Assembly (NCBI GenBank): GCA_045537455.1
Contig: JAZSPM010000082.1
Location: forward strand, 1 to 45,795
Length of the DNA stretch: 45,795 bases
Source: Ornithomonoglobus_A sp045537455
GTDB taxonomy: Bacteria > Bacillota > Clostridia > UBA1381
Reading direction: 5' to 3'
A program made the translations under genes and the position numbers. Under the pieces are notes generated by a model, which searched no databases, was not told the DNA's origin, and saw nothing but the letters and a program-made list of their open reading frames with translations. Positions 31,621 through 40,079 of the stretch are shown piece by piece (position 1 is the stretch's first letter; the number at the start of each line of letters is the position of its first letter).

Positions 31621-32019
31621 TCAGACTCTTCTTCTCTTTGGCGGTCTGCAACCGTTGTGAGGAATAGGAGTAACGTCCTTAATCATTGTAACTTCAAGAC
31701 CTGTTGCCTGCAAAGCTCTGATTGCAGCTTCTCTACCGGCACCCGGACCCTTAACATAAACCTCAACTGTTTTCATACCGTGCTCCATTGCAGCCTTTGC
31801 AGCTGTTTCAGCAGCTGTCTGAGCAGCAAACGGAGTGCTCTTTCTTGAACCGCGGAAGCCTAAGCCACCAGCACTTGCCCAAGATATAGCGTTTCCGGCT
31901 GTATCTGTAATTGTAACTATTGTATTGTTGAAGGTTGAGCGAATATGAGCTGCACCCTTCTCAATATTTTTTCTATCACGACGTCTTGTACGTGTAGTTT
32001 TCTTTGCTACCTTAGCCAT
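31621..32019 (-). CDS. rpsK: 30S ribosomal protein S11
   Basis: A 132-residue platform protein with a basic N-terminal tail (KKTTRTRRRDRKN), the HIRSTFNNTIVTITDTAGN and GGLGFRGSRKSTPFAAQ blocks, and the C-terminal PIPHNGCRPPKRRRV. S11 contacts mRNA near the Shine-Dalgarno helix. It lies 24 bp upstream of rpsD with a full AGGAGG RBS. Confidence 0.98.
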   Translation of the reverse strand: MAKVAKKTTRTRRRDRKNIEKGAAHIRSTFNNTIVTITDTAGNAISWASAGGLGFRGSRKSTPFAAQTAAETAAKAAMEHGMKTVEVYVKGPGAGREAAIRALQATGLEVTMIKDVTPIPHNGCRPPKRRRV

Positions 32020-32036
32020 TTAGCTTAGTCCCTCCT

Positions 32037-32405
32037 TTATTTCTTTTTACCTGCTATTGTTCTTGCAGGGCCCTTACGGGTTCTTGCATTATTCTTTGTA
32101 TTCTGACCTCTTACAGGAAGACCCTTTCTGTGACGGATACCTCTGTAGCATCCAATCTCCATAAGACGCTTAATATCAAGCGCTAATTGTCTTCTCAAAT
32201 CACCCTCAACTGTATATTCAGCGTCGATGATTTCTCTCAGACTGTTTACCTCAGCATCTGTCAAATCCTTAACTCTTGTATCAGGATTTACACCGCTCTG
32301 AGCCAAAATCTTCTGTGAGCTCTTCAGTCCTATACCATAAATGTAAGTAAGACCTACTTCAACTCTTTTTTCTCTTGGTAAGTCAACACCAGCTATTCTT
32401 GCCAT
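32037..32405 (-). CDS. rpsM: 30S ribosomal protein S13
   Basis: A 122-residue head protein: ARIAGVDLPREKRVEVGLTYIYGIG at the start, the GCYRGIRHRKGLPVRGQ block and a basic C-terminal tail (RTRKGPARTIAGKKK) that reaches tRNA in the P site. It bridges to L5 in the 50S. It begins 149 bp after rpmJ, an unusually long gap that holds two inverted repeats. Confidence 0.98.
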   Translation of the reverse strand: MARIAGVDLPREKRVEVGLTYIYGIGLKSSQKILAQSGVNPDTRVKDLTDAEVNSLREIIDAEYTVEGDLRRQLALDIKRLMEIGCYRGIRHRKGLPVRGQNTKNNARTRKGPARTIAGKKK

Positions 32406-32554
32406 ACTTTTCTACACCTCCATTAAAAGATATCATCAAAAAATTCAGTTTTTTCGGATTTTATCAATCCATAACCTCTCCAAGCTGTACGGTGTGTTGA
32501 AGCCGTACCAGCCGCACTTGAACAAGTCATTAACAATAATTATGTTAATCTTGA
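32406..32554 (-). promoter_or_regulatory. structured rpmJ-rpsM spacer
   Basis: Two inverted repeats lie here: ATTAACA / TGTTAAT with a 7-nt loop (32529-32549), and GTACGG / CCGTAC with a 10-nt loop, extended by GCT/AGC. No gene fits. Candidate leader or processing signal for the alpha operon. Confidence 0.45.
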
Positions 32555-32668
32555 TTAGCCTTGCTTCTGCTTGTGCTTAGGATTCTCGCAGATTACCATA
32601 ATCTTGCCTTTTCTCTTTATGATTTTGCATTTTTCGCAAATCGGTTTTACTGACGGACGTACTTTCAT
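32555..32668 (-). CDS. rpmJ: 50S ribosomal protein L36
   Basis: A 37-residue protein, MKVRPSVKPICEKCKIIKRK and so on, ending KHKQKQG. The zinc ligands C11, C14, C27 and H32 are all present, so this is the zinc-binding form. L36 binds late to 23S rRNA. AGGAGG precedes the start. It sits 17 bp after infA, as in other Firmicutes. Confidence 0.97.
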   Translation of the reverse strand: MKVRPSVKPICEKCKIIKRKGKIMVICENPKHKQKQG

Positions 32669-32685
32669 TATCGTCTACCTCCTAA

Positions 32686-32904
32686 TTACTTTGAACGCCA
32701 TGTGATACGTCCTCTTGTAAGGTCGTAAGGACTCATTTCGAGCTTTACCTTATCGCCGGGAAGTATCTTTATGAAATTCATTCTCAATTTGCCTGAAATG
32801 TGTGCCAATACCTGGTGACCATTTTCAAGCTCTACCTTAAACATTGCGTTAGGTAAGGTTTCTACAACCTTGCCTTCCAATTCCAAAACATCATCCTTAG
32901 CCAA
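32686..32904 (-). CDS. infA: translation initiation factor IF-1
   Basis: A 72-residue OB-fold protein (AKDDVLELEGKVVETLPNAMFKVELENGH, then MSPYDLTRGRITWRSK). It occupies the A site during initiation. The start is TTG at 32904: the reading frame has no ATG before the conserved AKDD, and AGGAGG lies 7-12 nt upstream, inside the coding region of the KOW gene. The two genes overlap by 8 bp, so translation is probably coupled. Confidence 0.96.
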   Translation of the reverse strand: MAKDDVLELEGKVVETLPNAMFKVELENGHQVLAHISGKLRMNFIKILPGDKVKLEMSPYDLTRGRITWRSK

Positions 32905-33169
32905 TGTTATATCCTCCTAATTCCGCTAATGCTTTTCGCACTTCAAAATTTTCAACTGCACCAACTGTGCTTAGCTTATTTAATATAGCTTCGGAAATTT
33001 TTTCCGAGCCTTGAAGATGCTTGAGCTTCTTTCGCTTCGGGGTTTCTGCTTTTCTGTTTTTTCCGTCTGCAATATAGGCATATTCGCCGTCTGTTGCAAG
33101 GACGATAAACAAATTTCCCTTATCGTGCCCCGCCTTGGAGCGTACTAACGACCCGATTTTGATTTCCAT
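32897..33169 (-). CDS. KOW-domain RNA-binding protein (L14e/L27e-like)
   Basis: A 90-residue protein with an N-terminal KOW domain (IKIGSLVRSKAGHDKGNLFIVL) and a basic stretch (KNRKAETPKRKKLKHL). A protein of this kind lies between map and infA in many Clostridia and is thought to bind ribosomal RNA, but its exact role is not established. It ends within the infA start region. 9 bp separate it from map. Confidence 0.85.
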   Translation of the reverse strand: MEIKIGSLVRSKAGHDKGNLFIVLATDGEYAYIADGKNRKAETPKRKKLKHLQGSEKISEAILNKLSTVGAVENFEVRKALAELGGYNIG

Positions 33170-33178
33170 ATCAGCACC

Positions 33179-33925
33179 TCACAGTGTCAATATTTCACAT
33201 CCGTCCTTCGTTACAAGAACGGTATTTTCATAATGGGCCGATAATTTACCATCCGCTGTTACTACAGTCCAGTCATTATCAAGCAACTCGACCTTGTATG
33301 TGCCTTCGTTAATCATAGGCTCAATCGCAAGAGTCATACCTGCCGCAAGCTTTACACCGTGACCGGCTTTTCCGAAATTCGGAACACTCGGATCCTCGTG
33401 GAGACTCTGCCCCACTCCGTGACCGACCAAATCACGTACCACACCGTAGCCATGCTTTTCAGCGTGCTGCTGAATAGCTGCGGATACATCACCTAATTTG
33501 GCACCATGCTTTAAATATTTAATTCCCTCATAAAAGCACTCTTTTGTTACATCAATAAGCTTCTGCGCTTCGTCACTGATTTTTCCTACAGGAAAGGTTC
33601 TTGCAGCGTCACTGTGCCATCCATCAAGAACAGCACCCATATCAACGCTTATTATATCGCCTTCCTTAAGTATAGTGTTTTTATCGGGAATCCCGTGAAC
33701 TACTTCATCATTCACCGAAGCACATATGCTTCCCGGAAATCCGTTATAGTTCAGAAAATTTGGTTTTGCACCTTTTGATATTATAAAGTCATGCGCAATT
33801 TTGTCAAGCTGTTTTGTGGAAACACCGGGGCGTATATTTTTTTCTATAAGCTCCAGTGCTTCCTTTGTTATCTGACAAGCCTTACGCATTTTTTCGACCT
33901 GCTTAGCTGATTTAATGGTTATCAT
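33179..33925 (-). CDS. map: methionine aminopeptidase, type I
   Basis: A 248-residue metalloprotease that removes initiator methionine. The metal ligands of the pita-bread fold are visible: the two aspartates in VDMGAVLDGWHSDAARTF, the histidine in VGHGVGQSLHEDP, and glutamates in AIEPMIN and HYENTVLV. No N-terminal zinc extension, so the short bacterial form. Its start overlaps the adk stop (TAATG). Confidence 0.97.
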   Translation of the reverse strand: MITIKSAKQVEKMRKACQITKEALELIEKNIRPGVSTKQLDKIAHDFIISKGAKPNFLNYNGFPGSICASVNDEVVHGIPDKNTILKEGDIISVDMGAVLDGWHSDAARTFPVGKISDEAQKLIDVTKECFYEGIKYLKHGAKLGDVSAAIQQHAEKHGYGVVRDLVGHGVGQSLHEDPSVPNFGKAGHGVKLAAGMTLAIEPMINEGTYKVELLDNDWTVVTADGKLSAHYENTVLVTKDGCEILTL

Positions 33926-34569
33926 TATATCTGCTCCTCAAGTCCAAGAGCCTTCATTACGTTTGCAGTTGTATCCTTTAACTCTTCCTCGCCCTTTGCA
34001 GTAACGAGAAGACCTGCTTTTTCGTAATATGCTTTGATAGGCTCTGTCTGATCGTGATATACATTCAGACGATTCTGAATTGTTTCAGGGTTATCATCAG
34101 CTCTCTGAATCAATTCAGCATTACATTTATCACACTTACCTTCAACAGCAGGCTTATTTGAAATAATGTTATACGGTGCACCACATTTTGAGCATTCACG
34201 TCTTGAAGATAATCTTTCAACTATCTTCTCGTCCTCAACCTCGAGTGAAAGCACCTTATCAATTTTAACCCCTGATGCTGTAAGTGCTTCTGCCTGTGCA
34301 GTTGTACGAGGGAATCCGTCAAGGATAAATCCCTTCGCACAATCAGGCTTAGATAATCTTTCTTTTACTATTGAAACAATAACGTCATCGGGAACAAGCT
34401 TACCATCGTTTATATACTGTTCAGCAAGCTTACCTACTTCTGTTCCTTCTTTAATTGCAGAACGAAGCATAACGCCTGTTGATATGGTATCTATTCCCAA
34501 TCTTTCGGAAAGAATTTCACCCTGTGTACCCTTTCCTGCCCCCGGAGGTCCCATTAATACTAAATTCAT
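33925..34569 (-). CDS. adk: adenylate kinase
   Basis: A 214-residue long-form kinase that interconverts ATP, AMP and ADP. The P-loop GPPGAGKGT is at about 7-15. The LID domain carries two CxxC pairs (CSKCGAPYNI, CDKCNAEL), a structural zinc site typical of Gram-positive enzymes. FPRTTAQAEAL is the AMP-binding segment. It sits between secY and map as in most Firmicutes. Confidence 0.98.
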   Translation of the reverse strand: MNLVLMGPPGAGKGTQGEILSERLGIDTISTGVMLRSAIKEGTEVGKLAEQYINDGKLVPDDVIVSIVKERLSKPDCAKGFILDGFPRTTAQAEALTASGVKIDKVLSLEVEDEKIVERLSSRRECSKCGAPYNIISNKPAVEGKCDKCNAELIQRADDNPETIQNRLNVYHDQTEPIKAYYEKAGLLVTAKGEEELKDTTANVMKALGLEEQI

Positions 34570-34587
34570 ATCAATAGCTCTCCTTTC

Positions 34588-35922
34588 TTATTCAAGGAAG
34601 CCCTTATAGTGACGCATTGTCATCTGTGACTCTATCTGCTTTACAGTTTCAAGAGCAACACCTTCCATGATGATTAGTGATGTACCACCAATCTGAAGTG
34701 AAGGAATGTTGAATACAGCACCTACGATTACAGGAAGTATTGCAATAATTCCTAAGAAGATAGCTCCTACAAGATTTAGTCTTGAAGCAACCTTAGCTAT
34801 AAAGTCACTTGTCGGCTTACCAGGTCTGATACCCGGAATAAATCCGCCGCTCTTCTTCATGTTATTCGACATCTCAATCGGATTGAACTGGATTGATGAG
34901 TAGAAGTATGTGAAGAATATTATCAGAAGGAAGTATAATACTGCATATACAACACTTGTCCATGCAGGTGTTGCATATCCGGCTGAAAGACAACCAAGAA
35001 TGTAATATCCAAGACCTTCTGTAGGCATGTTTCCGCCTGTTGCCAATCTTACGATTGTAGCAGGGAATGCCATGATTGATGATGCAAAGATGATTGGCAT
35101 AACACCACCCATAACAACCTTAATAGGAATGTTTGTGCTCTGACCGCCGTACATCTTTCTACCTACAACACGCTTTGCGTACTGTACTGAGATTCTTCTT
35201 TCTGCATCTGAGAAGAATACTACGAATGCGATAGCTGCAACTGCAACTATTGCAATCAATACTACTGCGATTATACCCTTTGCAGTAACACCTGTTCCTA
35301 AGAACTGATTATATATAGTAACCATTCCTGTAGGAATTCTTGATACGATACCTGCAAAGATCAGTAGTGATACACCGTTTCCAAGACCTTTTTCTGTGAT
35401 AAGCTCACCCAGCCATACAACAAATGCTGTACCTGCTGTGAAGGTCAGAACGATTATGAAGAATGTCAAAACGCTTGGATTCTGTATTGCTTCAAGTCCT
35501 GCTGTAACCTTCATGTTATAAAGTGTTACATAAAGACCTGCACCCTGAATGAATGCCAAAACGATTGCTACATATCTTGTAATTTTGTTAAGCTTCTTTC
35601 TGCCCTCAACACCCTCTTTTGCTATACGCTCAAGTGCAGGTATTGCAACAGTCAAAAGCTGTATGATAATTGATGAGTTGATGTACGGTGAAACACCCAA
35701 TGCCATTACAGTTGCATTTGAGAACGCACCACCTGTAAATACATCAAACAAGCTGAACAGGTCAGTTCCGCCTGCGCCCAAAAACGCCTGCATCGCTTCA
35801 CTGCTTAAATACGGCACCGGAATATGTGCTCCAAATCTGAATACTACCAGCATAAGCAAGGTAAATATCATTCTTGATCTGAGGCTTGGAATCTTCCACG
35901 CATTTCTTAATGTCTGGAACAT
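34588..35922 (-). CDS. secY: preprotein translocase channel subunit SecY
   Basis: A 444-residue membrane protein with ten predicted helices. It starts MFQTLRNAWKIPSLRSRMIFTLLML and has the plug segment GGAFSNATVMALGVSPYINSSIIIQLL and the cytoplasmic loop YAKRVVGRKMYGGQSTNIPIKVV. SecY forms the protein-conducting channel with SecE and SecG. It follows rplO directly, with only 2 bp between, so the two are tightly coupled. Confidence 0.98.
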   Translation of the reverse strand: MFQTLRNAWKIPSLRSRMIFTLLMLVVFRFGAHIPVPYLSSEAMQAFLGAGGTDLFSLFDVFTGGAFSNATVMALGVSPYINSSIIIQLLTVAIPALERIAKEGVEGRKKLNKITRYVAIVLAFIQGAGLYVTLYNMKVTAGLEAIQNPSVLTFFIIVLTFTAGTAFVVWLGELITEKGLGNGVSLLIFAGIVSRIPTGMVTIYNQFLGTGVTAKGIIAVVLIAIVAVAAIAFVVFFSDAERRISVQYAKRVVGRKMYGGQSTNIPIKVVMGGVMPIIFASSIMAFPATIVRLATGGNMPTEGLGYYILGCLSAGYATPAWTSVVYAVLYFLLIIFFTYFYSSIQFNPIEMSNNMKKSGGFIPGIRPGKPTSDFIAKVASRLNLVGAIFLGIIAILPVIVGAVFNIPSLQIGGTSLIIMEGVALETVKQIESQMTMRHYKGFLE

Positions 35923-35924
35923 AA

Positions 35925-36374
35925 TTACATCACCTCAGCCTTTCCGCCTGCCTTTTCTATCTTTTCTTTAGCGGATGCGCTGTACTTAGCCACTTTAACG
36001 TTAAGCTTCTTTGTAACCTCGCCTCTGCCGAGAATCTTAACACCGTCAAGTGTCTTGCTGATTATGCCGTTTTCTTTTAATGTTTCGGCTGTTACCTCTG
36101 CTCCGTCTTCAAACTTGTTAAGTTCCTCAACGTTAACAGATATATACTGTTTAGCAAATATATTCTTAAAGCCACGCTTAGGTAAACGTCTGTATAGCGG
36201 CATCTGACCACCCTCAAATCCGGGTCTTACTCCACCGCCGCTTCTTGCGTTCTGACCTTTGTGACCTTTACCTGATGTCTTACCGGTTCCTGAACCGATA
36301 CCTCTGCCCACTCTCTTTGCTGAGAATTTTGAGCCTTCTGCGGGCTGCAGTTCATCTAATCTCATTTGCTGCAC
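35925..36374 (-). CDS. rplO: 50S ribosomal protein L15
   Basis: A 149-residue protein with the glycine- and arginine-rich N-terminal tail (VGRGIGSGTGKTSGKGHKGQ) that reaches into 23S rRNA, then GFEGGQMPLYRRLPKRGF and a C-terminal globular domain. It is a late assembly protein near the peptidyl transferase region. It begins 15 bp after rpmD. Confidence 0.98.
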   Translation of the reverse strand: MQQMRLDELQPAEGSKFSAKRVGRGIGSGTGKTSGKGHKGQNARSGGGVRPGFEGGQMPLYRRLPKRGFKNIFAKQYISVNVEELNKFEDGAEVTAETLKENGIISKTLDGVKILGRGEVTKKLNVKVAKYSASAKEKIEKAGGKAEVM

Positions 36375-36389
36375 CTCCTTGTCTATTGA

Positions 36390-36569
36390 TTAAAGTTCTG
36401 TAACTTCAACAAGGTGGGATACCTTGTTTATCATTCCTCTGATCTGTGGTGTATCTTCTTTTTCTACCACAGCTCTGATTTTCTTAAGGCCAAGAGCCTC
36501 GACAGTAGCGATCTGATCCTTCTTTCTGCCGATTGTGCTTCTGACCAATGTGATTTTAAGCTTAGCCAT
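36390..36569 (-). CDS. rpmD: 50S ribosomal protein L30
   Basis: A 59-residue protein, MAKLKITLVRSTIGRKKDQ followed by ATVEALGLKKIRAVVEKEDTP and ending HLVEVTEL. This is the normal bacterial length and pattern. It lies between rpsE and rplO with a GGAGG RBS. Confidence 0.97.
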   Translation of the reverse strand: MAKLKITLVRSTIGRKKDQIATVEALGLKKIRAVVEKEDTPQIRGMINKVSHLVEVTEL

Positions 36570-36583
36570 TTTATGTGCCCTCC

Positions 36584-37087
36584 TTAACCTCTGATTTGGT
36601 CTACAGTCTTACCGCGAAGCTTAGCAACCTCTTCAATCTGCTTAAGCTCTGATAAGCCCTGAATTGTAGCACTAACTACATTTCTCTTATTATTGGAACG
36701 TAGGCTCTTTGCTCTGATATCCTTTATACCTGCAAGCTCAAGCACTGCACGGGCAGCACCGCCTGCGATAACACCTGTACCCTGTGCAGCAGGCTTTAAT
36801 AAAACCTTACCTGCACCGTGAATACCCATTACCTCGTGAGGTATTGTTGTGCCAACTAAAGGAACCTCTATAAGATTTTTCTTTGCAGCCTCTAATCCCT
36901 TTCTGATTGCATCCGGGATTTCAGCAGCTTTACCCTGACCGCAGCCAACATGACCATTTCTGTCGCCTACAACAACAAGTGTACTGAATCTCATTGTACG
37001 ACCACCCTTAACAGTCTTGGCAACACGATTTATAGCTACTACATTTTCTTCTAATTCCAATACTGATGCGTCAAATTTCTGTGCCAC
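36584..37087 (-). CDS. rpsE: 30S ribosomal protein S5
   Basis: A 167-residue protein: an N-terminal double-stranded-RNA-binding-like domain (AINRVAKTVKGGRTMRFSTLVVVGDRNGHVG) and a C-terminal domain with GAGKVLLKPAAQGTGVIAGG. S5 acts in decoding fidelity and the mRNA entry helicase; spectinomycin-resistance changes map to the N-terminal loop, which looks wild-type here (no gap). Confidence 0.98.
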   Translation of the reverse strand: MAQKFDASVLELEENVVAINRVAKTVKGGRTMRFSTLVVVGDRNGHVGCGQGKAAEIPDAIRKGLEAAKKNLIEVPLVGTTIPHEVMGIHGAGKVLLKPAAQGTGVIAGGAARAVLELAGIKDIRAKSLRSNNKRNVVSATIQGLSELKQIEEVAKLRGKTVDQIRG

Positions 37088-37106
37088 TTAACTCGTCCTC
37101 CTTTTC

Positions 37107-37466
37107 TTAGAATTCCAGGCCGCCTTCTCTTGCACCTTCTGCAAGAGCAGCAACTCTGCCGTGGTATACATATCCGCCTCTGTCGAATACAACTGCTTTG
37201 ATTCCGGCAGCCAAAGCTTTTTCAGCTACTGCCTTACCAACAGCCTTTGCACCTTCGATGTTACCGCCTTTACCTTCAAAGCCCTTATCCATTGAGGATG
37301 CGCTTACCAAGGTAACGCCCTTTGTATCATCAATCACCTGTGCGTATATGTGATTTAAGCTTCTGAATACGTTTAGACGAGGTCTCTCCGCAGTTCCGGA
37401 GATGTTCTTTCTTACTCTCTGATGACGCTTTATTCTTGCAGCATTAGTATCTTTTTTCTTTATCAT
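37107..37466 (-). CDS. rplR: 50S ribosomal protein L18
   Basis: A 119-residue 5S rRNA-binding protein. The basic start (NAARIKRHQRVRKNI), RPRLNVFRSLNHIYAQVIDD and the C-terminal FDRGGYVYHGRVAALAEGAREGGL are all standard. With L5 it forms the central protuberance. 20 bp after rplF. Confidence 0.98.
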   Translation of the reverse strand: MIKKKDTNAARIKRHQRVRKNISGTAERPRLNVFRSLNHIYAQVIDDTKGVTLVSASSMDKGFEGKGGNIEGAKAVGKAVAEKALAAGIKAVVFDRGGYVYHGRVAALAEGAREGGLEF

Positions 37467-37486
37467 TATACGAACACTCCTTTCAA

Positions 37487-38035
37487 TTATTTCTTCTTGC
37501 CGCCTGCTTTACCTTCTTTACGTCTGATATATTCATCGACGTACTTAATACCCTTGCCCTTATATGGTTCTGGCATTCTGTATTCTCTAATCTTTGCAGC
37601 TACTGCGCCAACTCTTTCTTTGTTTGCGCCCTTTACAATGATTTTGTTAGGTGCAGGCACTTCCAGAGTTATACCCTCCTCAGGAGTGTACTCTACAGGA
37701 TGTGAGTAACCTAATGATAATACAAGCGTTTTGCCCTGAAGCTGTGCTCTGTAACCAACACCGTTGATTTCAAGCTCCTTAGCAAATCCGTCTGTTACAC
37801 CTACTACCATGTTGTTTATAAGAGTTCTTGTAAGACCGTGAAGTGCCTTATGCATCTTCTCTTCTGAAGGTCTTTCAACAGTAATCACTCCGCCATCCAT
37901 TTTGATTATCATGTCAGCGTGAAGTGTTCTTGTCAAAGTACCGTTCTTACCCTTAACTGTAATTTCGTTTGCATCACTGATCTTGACGTCAACGCCGGCA
38001 GGAACAGTGATAGGCAATTTACCTATTCTTGACAT
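37487..38035 (-). CDS. rplF: 50S ribosomal protein L6
   Basis: A 182-residue protein made of two duplicated alpha/beta domains; MSRIGKLPITVPAGVDV opens the first, and the C-terminal RMPEPYKGKGIKYVDEYIRRKEGKAGGKK is the family signature. It lies near the GTPase-associated centre. Preceded by a 74-bp gap after rpsH with no clear gene. Confidence 0.98.
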   Translation of the reverse strand: MSRIGKLPITVPAGVDVKISDANEITVKGKNGTLTRTLHADMIIKMDGGVITVERPSEEKMHKALHGLTRTLINNMVVGVTDGFAKELEINGVGYRAQLQGKTLVLSLGYSHPVEYTPEEGITLEVPAPNKIIVKGANKERVGAVAAKIREYRMPEPYKGKGIKYVDEYIRRKEGKAGGKKK

Positions 38036-38109
38036 AGGATTTTCCTCCTTAACTTAAATTCTCTCCGTCTTGTGTGACAGGTTTTCAGTTCTTTGCGTTT
38101 TTGGATTGA

Positions 38110-38508
38110 TTACCAGATAAAAGCAAGAACTTCGCCGCCGATATTAGCCTTTCTGGCCTGCTTATCGGTCATTATACCCTTTGATGTTGATACGATTGCT
38201 ATACCCATGCCCTTTAGAACTCTGGGAAGCTCGTCAGCTCCGGCATAGAATCTCAAACCGGGCTTTGATACTCTCTTAAGACCGCTGATTACCTTTTCAT
38301 GGTTCGGTCCGTATTTTAGATTAATTCTGATAACGCCCTGCTTACCGTCTTCAATCACCTTATAGCTCTTGATGTAACCTTCTTTGTCAAGGATATCAAC
38401 GATAGCCTTCTTCATATTTGAAGCTGGAACATCAACAGTCTCATGCTTTGATGAATTAGCGTTTCTGATTCTTGTTAGCAGGTCTGCGATAGGATCAGTT
38501 ATTTGCAT
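38110..38508 (-). CDS. rpsH: 30S ribosomal protein S8
   Basis: A 132-residue primary 16S rRNA-binding protein: MQITDPIADLLTRIRNANSSKHE at the start and the C-terminal GIAIVSTSKGIMTDKQARKANIGGEVLAFIW. In E. coli it represses the spc operon; whether that occurs here is unknown. Gaps of 64 and 74 bp flank it, longer than most in the operon. Confidence 0.98.
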   Translation of the reverse strand: MQITDPIADLLTRIRNANSSKHETVDVPASNMKKAIVDILDKEGYIKSYKVIEDGKQGVIRINLKYGPNHEKVISGLKRVSKPGLRFYAGADELPRVLKGMGIAIVSTSKGIMTDKQARKANIGGEVLAFIW

Positions 38509-38572
38509 TTCATTTACCTCCTTCCGAATCTGTAAAGAATTCGTACTTTATATCACGTTGTGTGTATTCCTA

Positions 38573-38758
38573 TTACCAGGAAGCCTTCTTAACGCCGGGA
38601 ATCTGACCCTTGTAAGCAAGCTCTCTGAAGCAGATACGGCATATACCGAACTTTCTCAAGTATGCGTGAGGTCTGCCGCAAATCTTACATCTGGTGTAAG
38701 CCTGTGTTGAATACTTCGGCTTTCTTTGTTGTTTTATAACCATTGCTTTTCTTGCCAT
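38573..38758 (-). CDS. rpsZ: 30S ribosomal protein S14, zinc-binding type Z
   Basis: A 61-residue protein with the zinc ligands C24, C27, C40 and C43 (CKICGRPH, CRICFRELA). The short zinc form is the usual S14 of Gram-positive bacteria. The ATG at 38758 is chosen: AGGAGG lies 8-13 nt upstream and family members begin MARKA; an upstream in-frame start has no RBS. Confidence 0.98.
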   Translation of the reverse strand: MARKAMVIKQQRKPKYSTQAYTRCKICGRPHAYLRKFGICRICFRELAYKGQIPGVKKASW

Positions 38759-38777
38759 GATTTTTTCCTCCTTAAAA

Positions 38778-39317
38778 CTATGAACGGAACGGAGCACCGA
38801 ATAATGCTAACATCTCGCGTGCTTCCTCGTCTGTTGATGCGGTAGTAACAAAGTTAATGTCCATACCTCTGATTTTATCAATCTGGTCATAGTCAATTTC
38901 AGGGAATATTAACTGTTCTTTAATTCCTAATGAATAGTTACCTCTTCCGTCGAAACCGTTAGGATTGATACCTCTGAAGTCTCTTACACGTGGAAGTGCT
39001 ACATTGAACAGTCTGTCCATGAACTCATACATTTTGTCAGCTCTAAGTGTTACCTTACAACCGATGTTCATGCCTTCTCTTAACTTGAAGTTAGCTACTG
39101 ACTTTCTTGCCTTTGTTACGATAGGCTTCTGACCTGTGATCTTTGCCAAATCTCCGCAGGCTGCGTCGATTGCCTTGGGATTATCCTTAGCTTCGCCCAT
39201 ACCAATGTTAATTACGATCTTTTCAAGCTTTGGTATTTGCATTGTTGATTTATAACCGAACTTCTCCATCAACGCAGGAGCAACTTCTTTTATATACTTT
39301 TCTTGCATTCTACTCAT
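38778..39317 (-). CDS. rplE: 50S ribosomal protein L5
   Basis: A 179-residue 5S rRNA-binding protein with typical blocks KIVINIGMGEAKDNPKAID, GQKPIVTKARKSVANFKLREGMNIGCKVTLR and the RVRDFRGINPNGFDGRGNYSLGIKEQ loop, which contacts P-site tRNA. 26 bp after rplX. Confidence 0.98.
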   Translation of the reverse strand: MSRMQEKYIKEVAPALMEKFGYKSTMQIPKLEKIVINIGMGEAKDNPKAIDAACGDLAKITGQKPIVTKARKSVANFKLREGMNIGCKVTLRADKMYEFMDRLFNVALPRVRDFRGINPNGFDGRGNYSLGIKEQLIFPEIDYDQIDKIRGMDINFVTTASTDEEAREMLALFGAPFRS

Positions 39318-39343
39318 TGTTAGAATTTACCTCCTCTCGAAAA

Positions 39344-39667
39344 TTAATCGTTAAATGTTTCGTTACACTTTTTGCAGTATCTTACCTTTGAGCCATCCTC
39401 AAGGATTTTGATACCTGTTCTTGCAGCTTTGCCGCACTTTGAGCAAACTCTCATTACGTTTGAAGCGTCGATAGGAGCTTCCATCTTAACGATTCCGCTC
39501 GTCTGTCCCTGCATTCTTGCCTTCTGATGTTTTGACACGATTGCAACGCCTTCAACGATTACCTTGCCCTTTTCGGGAATAGCTGTAAGTACCTTACCCT
39601 CTGTTCCCTTGTCTTTACCTGCGATTACTTTTACTAAGTCACCGCGCTTTACATGCATCTTTTTCAT
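39344..39667 (-). CDS. rplX: 50S ribosomal protein L24
   Basis: A 107-residue assembly initiator protein. The KOW motif lies near the start (VKRGDLVKVIAGKDKGTEGKVL). The C-terminal part has a CxxC...CxxC zinc ribbon (CSKCGKAARTG, YCKKCNETF), found in many but not all bacterial L24. 18 bp after rplN. Confidence 0.98.
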   Translation of the reverse strand: MKKMHVKRGDLVKVIAGKDKGTEGKVLTAIPEKGKVIVEGVAIVSKHQKARMQGQTSGIVKMEAPIDASNVMRVCSKCGKAARTGIKILEDGSKVRYCKKCNETFND

Positions 39668-39685
39668 TGTGTTTTGACCTCCTAA

Positions 39686-40054
39686 TTAAAGAACTTCCGG
39701 AGCCAATGATAAAATCTTCATGTACTCTTTATCTCTTAACTCTCTGGCAACAGGGCCAAATATACGAGTACCTCTTGGGTTTTTATCATCTTTTACGATA
39801 ACTGCTGCGTTCTCGTCAAATCTTATATATGAACCGTCGGCACGTTTTGTCTCTTTAACCGTTCTTACTACAACGGCCTTTACAACGTCACCCTTTTTAA
39901 CAACGCCGCCCGGTGTTGCCTTTTTAACGCTGCAAATGATTTCGTCGCCCACTGCTGCGTATCTCTTTCTGGATCCGCCCATAACTCTGATACACATTAC
40001 TTCCTTAGCTCCTGTGTTATCAGCTACCTTCAATAGCGTCTGCTGTTGAATCAT
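39686..40054 (-). CDS. rplN: 50S ribosomal protein L14
   Basis: A 122-residue protein of the subunit interface: MIQQQTLLKVADNTGAKEVMCIRVMGG, then RFDENAAVIVKDDKNPRGTRIFGPVARELR. It is the binding site of the silencing factor RsfS. Length is invariant for bacteria. 25 bp after rpsQ. Confidence 0.98.
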   Translation of the reverse strand: MIQQQTLLKVADNTGAKEVMCIRVMGGSRKRYAAVGDEIICSVKKATPGGVVKKGDVVKAVVVRTVKETKRADGSYIRFDENAAVIVKDDKNPRGTRIFGPVARELRDKEYMKILSLAPEVL

Positions 40055-40079
40055 TTAAACTTCCTCCTTCCGGGCTATA

